Part shown: in pieces, positions 62,072 through 64,000 of the stretch
How the letters are laid out: every line of letters starts with the position of its first letter
Position numbering within the stretch: position 1 is the first letter of the stretch
Origin: an uncultured Prevotellaceae bacterium
Lineage (GTDB): Bacteria > Bacteroidota > Bacteroidia > Bacteroidales > Bacteroidaceae
Assembly: GCA_902771785.1 (NCBI GenBank)
Contig: CACXYH010000001.1
Location: forward strand, 1 to 64,000
Direction of reading: 5' to 3'
Length of the DNA stretch: 64,000 nucleotides
Position numbers and translations under genes: made by a program
The notes under the pieces: model-generated
Databases searched by the model: none
The model's input: the letters and a program-made list of their open reading frames with translations, nothing else
Told to the model about the DNA's origin: nothing

Positions 62072-64000
62072 TTATTTTTGCCTGCAAAACTGCATTTGAC
62101 CGTTTTCGTACCAGCAGTCAGGGTCTTCTCGTCTTTTCCCACCACGACCACACGATACTGGCGCTGCTGAGGCATGCCTTTATAGGAGCCCTTGCGGGGG
62201 GCAATGGTAATGGTCTGACGGCGATCGTTCCAGCTAATGGCGGTGCGGGCGCATGCCCCCTGCTTATAGGCTGTCGACTGACCATCGTCTTCGTAGAGCG
62301 TAAAGGTGGCATCGGCACCAGGATAGACGCACAGCTCGAGCGGAGCCTCGGAGCAATCGGCGCTGTGCTGCATGCCAGAGGCGAGCGGAAGGATGCTGCC
62401 GGCACGCACGAAGACGGGTATGCGACGGCGGTCGACGGCGGTGCTAATGCTCTGAGCACCATCATAATGGACATTGCTATAATAGTCATACCAACCGGCC
62501 TGCGTGCGTGGCAGATAGGTTGTCCATTGCTTGACATCGGGCTCCGTCACCGGACTGACAAGCAGCGAGCGGCCAAACATCCACTCATAGCGCTGGGCGA
62601 GTGCCTGAGTGTCGTCAGCAAAATCGAAGACGAGCGGACGCATGAGCGTTGAGCCCTCGAAGCTGACGGCGGCAGCGTTACTATATATATAAGGTAAGAG
62701 CCTGTAGCGCTCGCGCAGACAGTCGGCAATGATGGCCTGCGCCTCGGGTCCATACTGCCAGGGCTCGGTATTGCTCATGTAGCCATGCACACGCATCAGG
62801 GGCAGGAAGACGCTCGTCTCTATCCAGCGTAGCATGCGGTCGATGTAGGCACGGTCGGTATACTGATTGCCGGGACGGAAAAAGCCGCCAGCATCGTAGG
62901 TCCACCAAGGAATGCCGGCTGCCTGCATGCCGAGACCTGCCGTGAGCTGCCGGCGGAAAGTCTCCCAGTCGTTGCCCACGTCGCCGCTCCACAGGGCCGA
63001 GCCATAGCGCTGGATGCCAGGGAAGCCGCAGCGGGTGAGTATCATGGGGCGCTGCTGGGGCTGAGCATCGCGAAGTCCCTCATAGACCGTCTTGTTGACG
63101 AGCAGCGGATAGACGTTGCGCACCTGCTCGCCAGCCCATCGCCCACCATTCACGCGTCGGCCCAGCAGGTCGTCGTTCTCAGGCTCTGTAGCATCCTGCC
63201 ACCACGCGTCGATACCCAGCGGCACGAGTCGCTGGCTGAAGTTCTTCCAATAGGAAGCGGCAGCGTCGGCATTGAAGAAGTCTATCCAGTCGGTGCCGGG
63301 AATATAGTAGTTGTTGGCCACCATCTGCTTGCCAACCTCCGAGTTCTTGTCTATCTTCGACCACACGCTCAACATGAGCCGCAGGTTCATTTGGTGAAGC
63401 TGGTCGGTAAGGCTCTTGGGGTCGGGATAGTGCTCCTCGTCGAAGCGCATCGAGTTCCAGCCATACTTACCCCAGTACAGCCAGTCCTGCACGAGCACGT
63501 CGACAGGCAGCTGTTCATTGCGGAAGCGTCGGGCTGTCTGCAGGATTTCGTCCTGCGAATGGAAGCGCTCACGGCAATGAATGTAGCCCAGCGCCCAAAG
63601 GGGCATGAGGGGGCTCTGACCCGTCAGCTCACGATAGGATGCTATGATTTCGTCGGGGGTACCCACAAAAACGGTATAGTCGACGCAGCGGGCCACGGGC
63701 GAACGGAACACGGTCGTGCGCCCCACCTTATTATAATATAATACGGGCTGGTCGCCATCAGACAGTTCGGCCGTGACGGTGTGAGTTCCTGCCGACAGCT
63801 CCACAAGGGCCGAAGCCGTAGGTGGCAGCCACAGGTTCTGCATCTCAATGACCGGGCGTCCGTCAATCGCGAGGTTGTGCCGGCGGGCCATCTTACGTCC
63901 CACGTCGAGCAGCAGCGAGTAGGTGCCGCCCTCGCCAAGCTGCAAGGTGGCCGAGAACACGTTGCGGCGGCGCACCTCCTGTCGGCCGCCTTCGGTCGAG
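62068..64000 (-). CDS. GH31 family alpha-xylosidase/glucosidase with PA14-like insert (5' end beyond window)
   Basis: At least 640 aa are seen; the frame is open to the window edge, so the start is missing. The visible part begins inside a PA14-like insert (FSATLQLGEGGTYSLLLDVG ... SAGTHTVTAEL), as in PA14-bearing alpha-xylosidases. The barrel follows: LMPLWALGYIHCRERF, the WLYWGKYGWN segment, the nucleophile Asp in WWQDATEPEND and the acid/base Asp in WSGDVGNDWETF. C-terminal beta-sandwiches end the protein (YPGADATFTLYEDDGQS). Its TGA overlaps the GH97 ATG. Alpha-xylosidase is favoured by the insert and xylan neighbours; alpha-glucosidase is the alternative. Confidence 0.9.
   Translation of the reverse strand, partial: STEGGRQEVRRRNVFSATLQLGEGGTYSLLLDVGRKMARRHNLAIDGRPVIEMQNLWLPPTASALVELSAGTHTVTAELSDGDQPVLYYNKVGRTTVFRSPVARCVDYTVFVGTPDEIIASYRELTGQSPLMPLWALGYIHCRERFHSQDEILQTARRFRNEQLPVDVLVQDWLYWGKYGWNSMRFDEEHYPDPKSLTDQLHQMNLRLMLSVWSKIDKNSEVGKQMVANNYYIPGTDWIDFFNADAAASYWKNFSQRLVPLGIDAWWQDATEPENDDLLGRRVNGGRWAGEQVRNVYPLLVNKTVYEGLRDAQPQQRPMILTRCGFPGIQRYGSALWSGDVGNDWETFRRQLTAGLGMQAAGIPWWTYDAGGFFRPGNQYTDRAYIDRMLRWIETSVFLPLMRVHGYMSNTEPWQYGPEAQAIIADCLRERYRLLPYIYSNAAAVSFEGSTLMRPLVFDFADDTQALAQRYEWMFGRSLLVSPVTEPDVKQWTTYLPRTQAGWYDYYSNVHYDGAQSISTAVDRRRIPVFVRAGSILPLASGMQHSADCSEAPLELCVYPGADATFTLYEDDGQSTAYKQGACARTAISWNDRRQTITIAPRKGSYKGMPQQRQYRVVVVGKDEKTLTAGTKTVKCSFAGKNK

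Overview
The window looks like a chromosomal segment of a Bacteroidota bacterium, most likely a gut or rumen Prevotella-type organism. The evidence is the promoter style (TAnnTTTG -7 boxes before many genes, no clear Shine-Dalgarno sites), signal peptides ending in ...AQ, C-terminal sorting tails of the 'YDLNGRRV...' type, and family content (DUF3316, Dabb, DUF3871, C_GCAxxG_C_C, many GH43).

Layout. (1) 1-13.5 kb holds housekeeping genes: the end of an acyl-CoA dehydrogenase, a redox-cysteine protein, a leftward run mutY-purN-GH3-Dabb, an outer-membrane barrel, a PBP4-type carboxypeptidase, topoisomerase IV subunit A with two coupled envelope genes, and a tRNA-Leu(TAG). (2) 13.7-45.3 kb is a large xylan/arabinoxylan degradation region. 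A 1253-aa modular surface protein comes first, then GH10-CE1, GH30, GH43, GH8, a carboxylesterase, a CotH protein and a CE15 esterase. Leftward genes follow (GH51, Fe-S aldo/keto reductase, two GH43), then a rightward operon with a double GH43-CBM6 protein, a double esterase and a GH43_12-type enzyme. Together these would cut the xylan backbone (GH10, GH30), remove acetyl, feruloyl and glucuronoyl groups (CE1, double esterase, CE15), strip arabinose (GH51, GH43) and finish oligosaccharides (GH8, GH43). (3) About 45.4-54.9 kb is an AT-rich integrated element of about 9.5 kb bounded by a 16-bp direct repeat, with a tyrosine integrase, serine recombinase, DUF3871 protein, helix-turn-helix-type proteins, iteron-like repeats and a DGQHR/ParB-like protein. 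I see no relaxase. (4) 54.96-64 kb is a leftward set: GH31 (cut by the window edge), GH97, GH98 and a CE6-CE1 esterase, consistent with attack on decorated glucuronoarabinoxylan.

No SusC/SusD pair and no hybrid two-component regulator lies in the window, so the region relies on uptake and control genes elsewhere.

The most unusual signals are non-coding. Several intergenic regions contain short tandem arrays with an exact 21- or 22-bp period. Two of them, 16 kb apart, share the unit core AAGCGGCACTT and both end in an inverted copy; one is nested inside a 385-bp palindrome. A GAAAC(A) element sits exactly 36 bp (or 46 bp) upstream of the -7 box of most xylan promoters, which suggests a regulon operator. 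The integrated element appears to have entered a small RNA-like transcription unit and to carry a substitute 3' hairpin.
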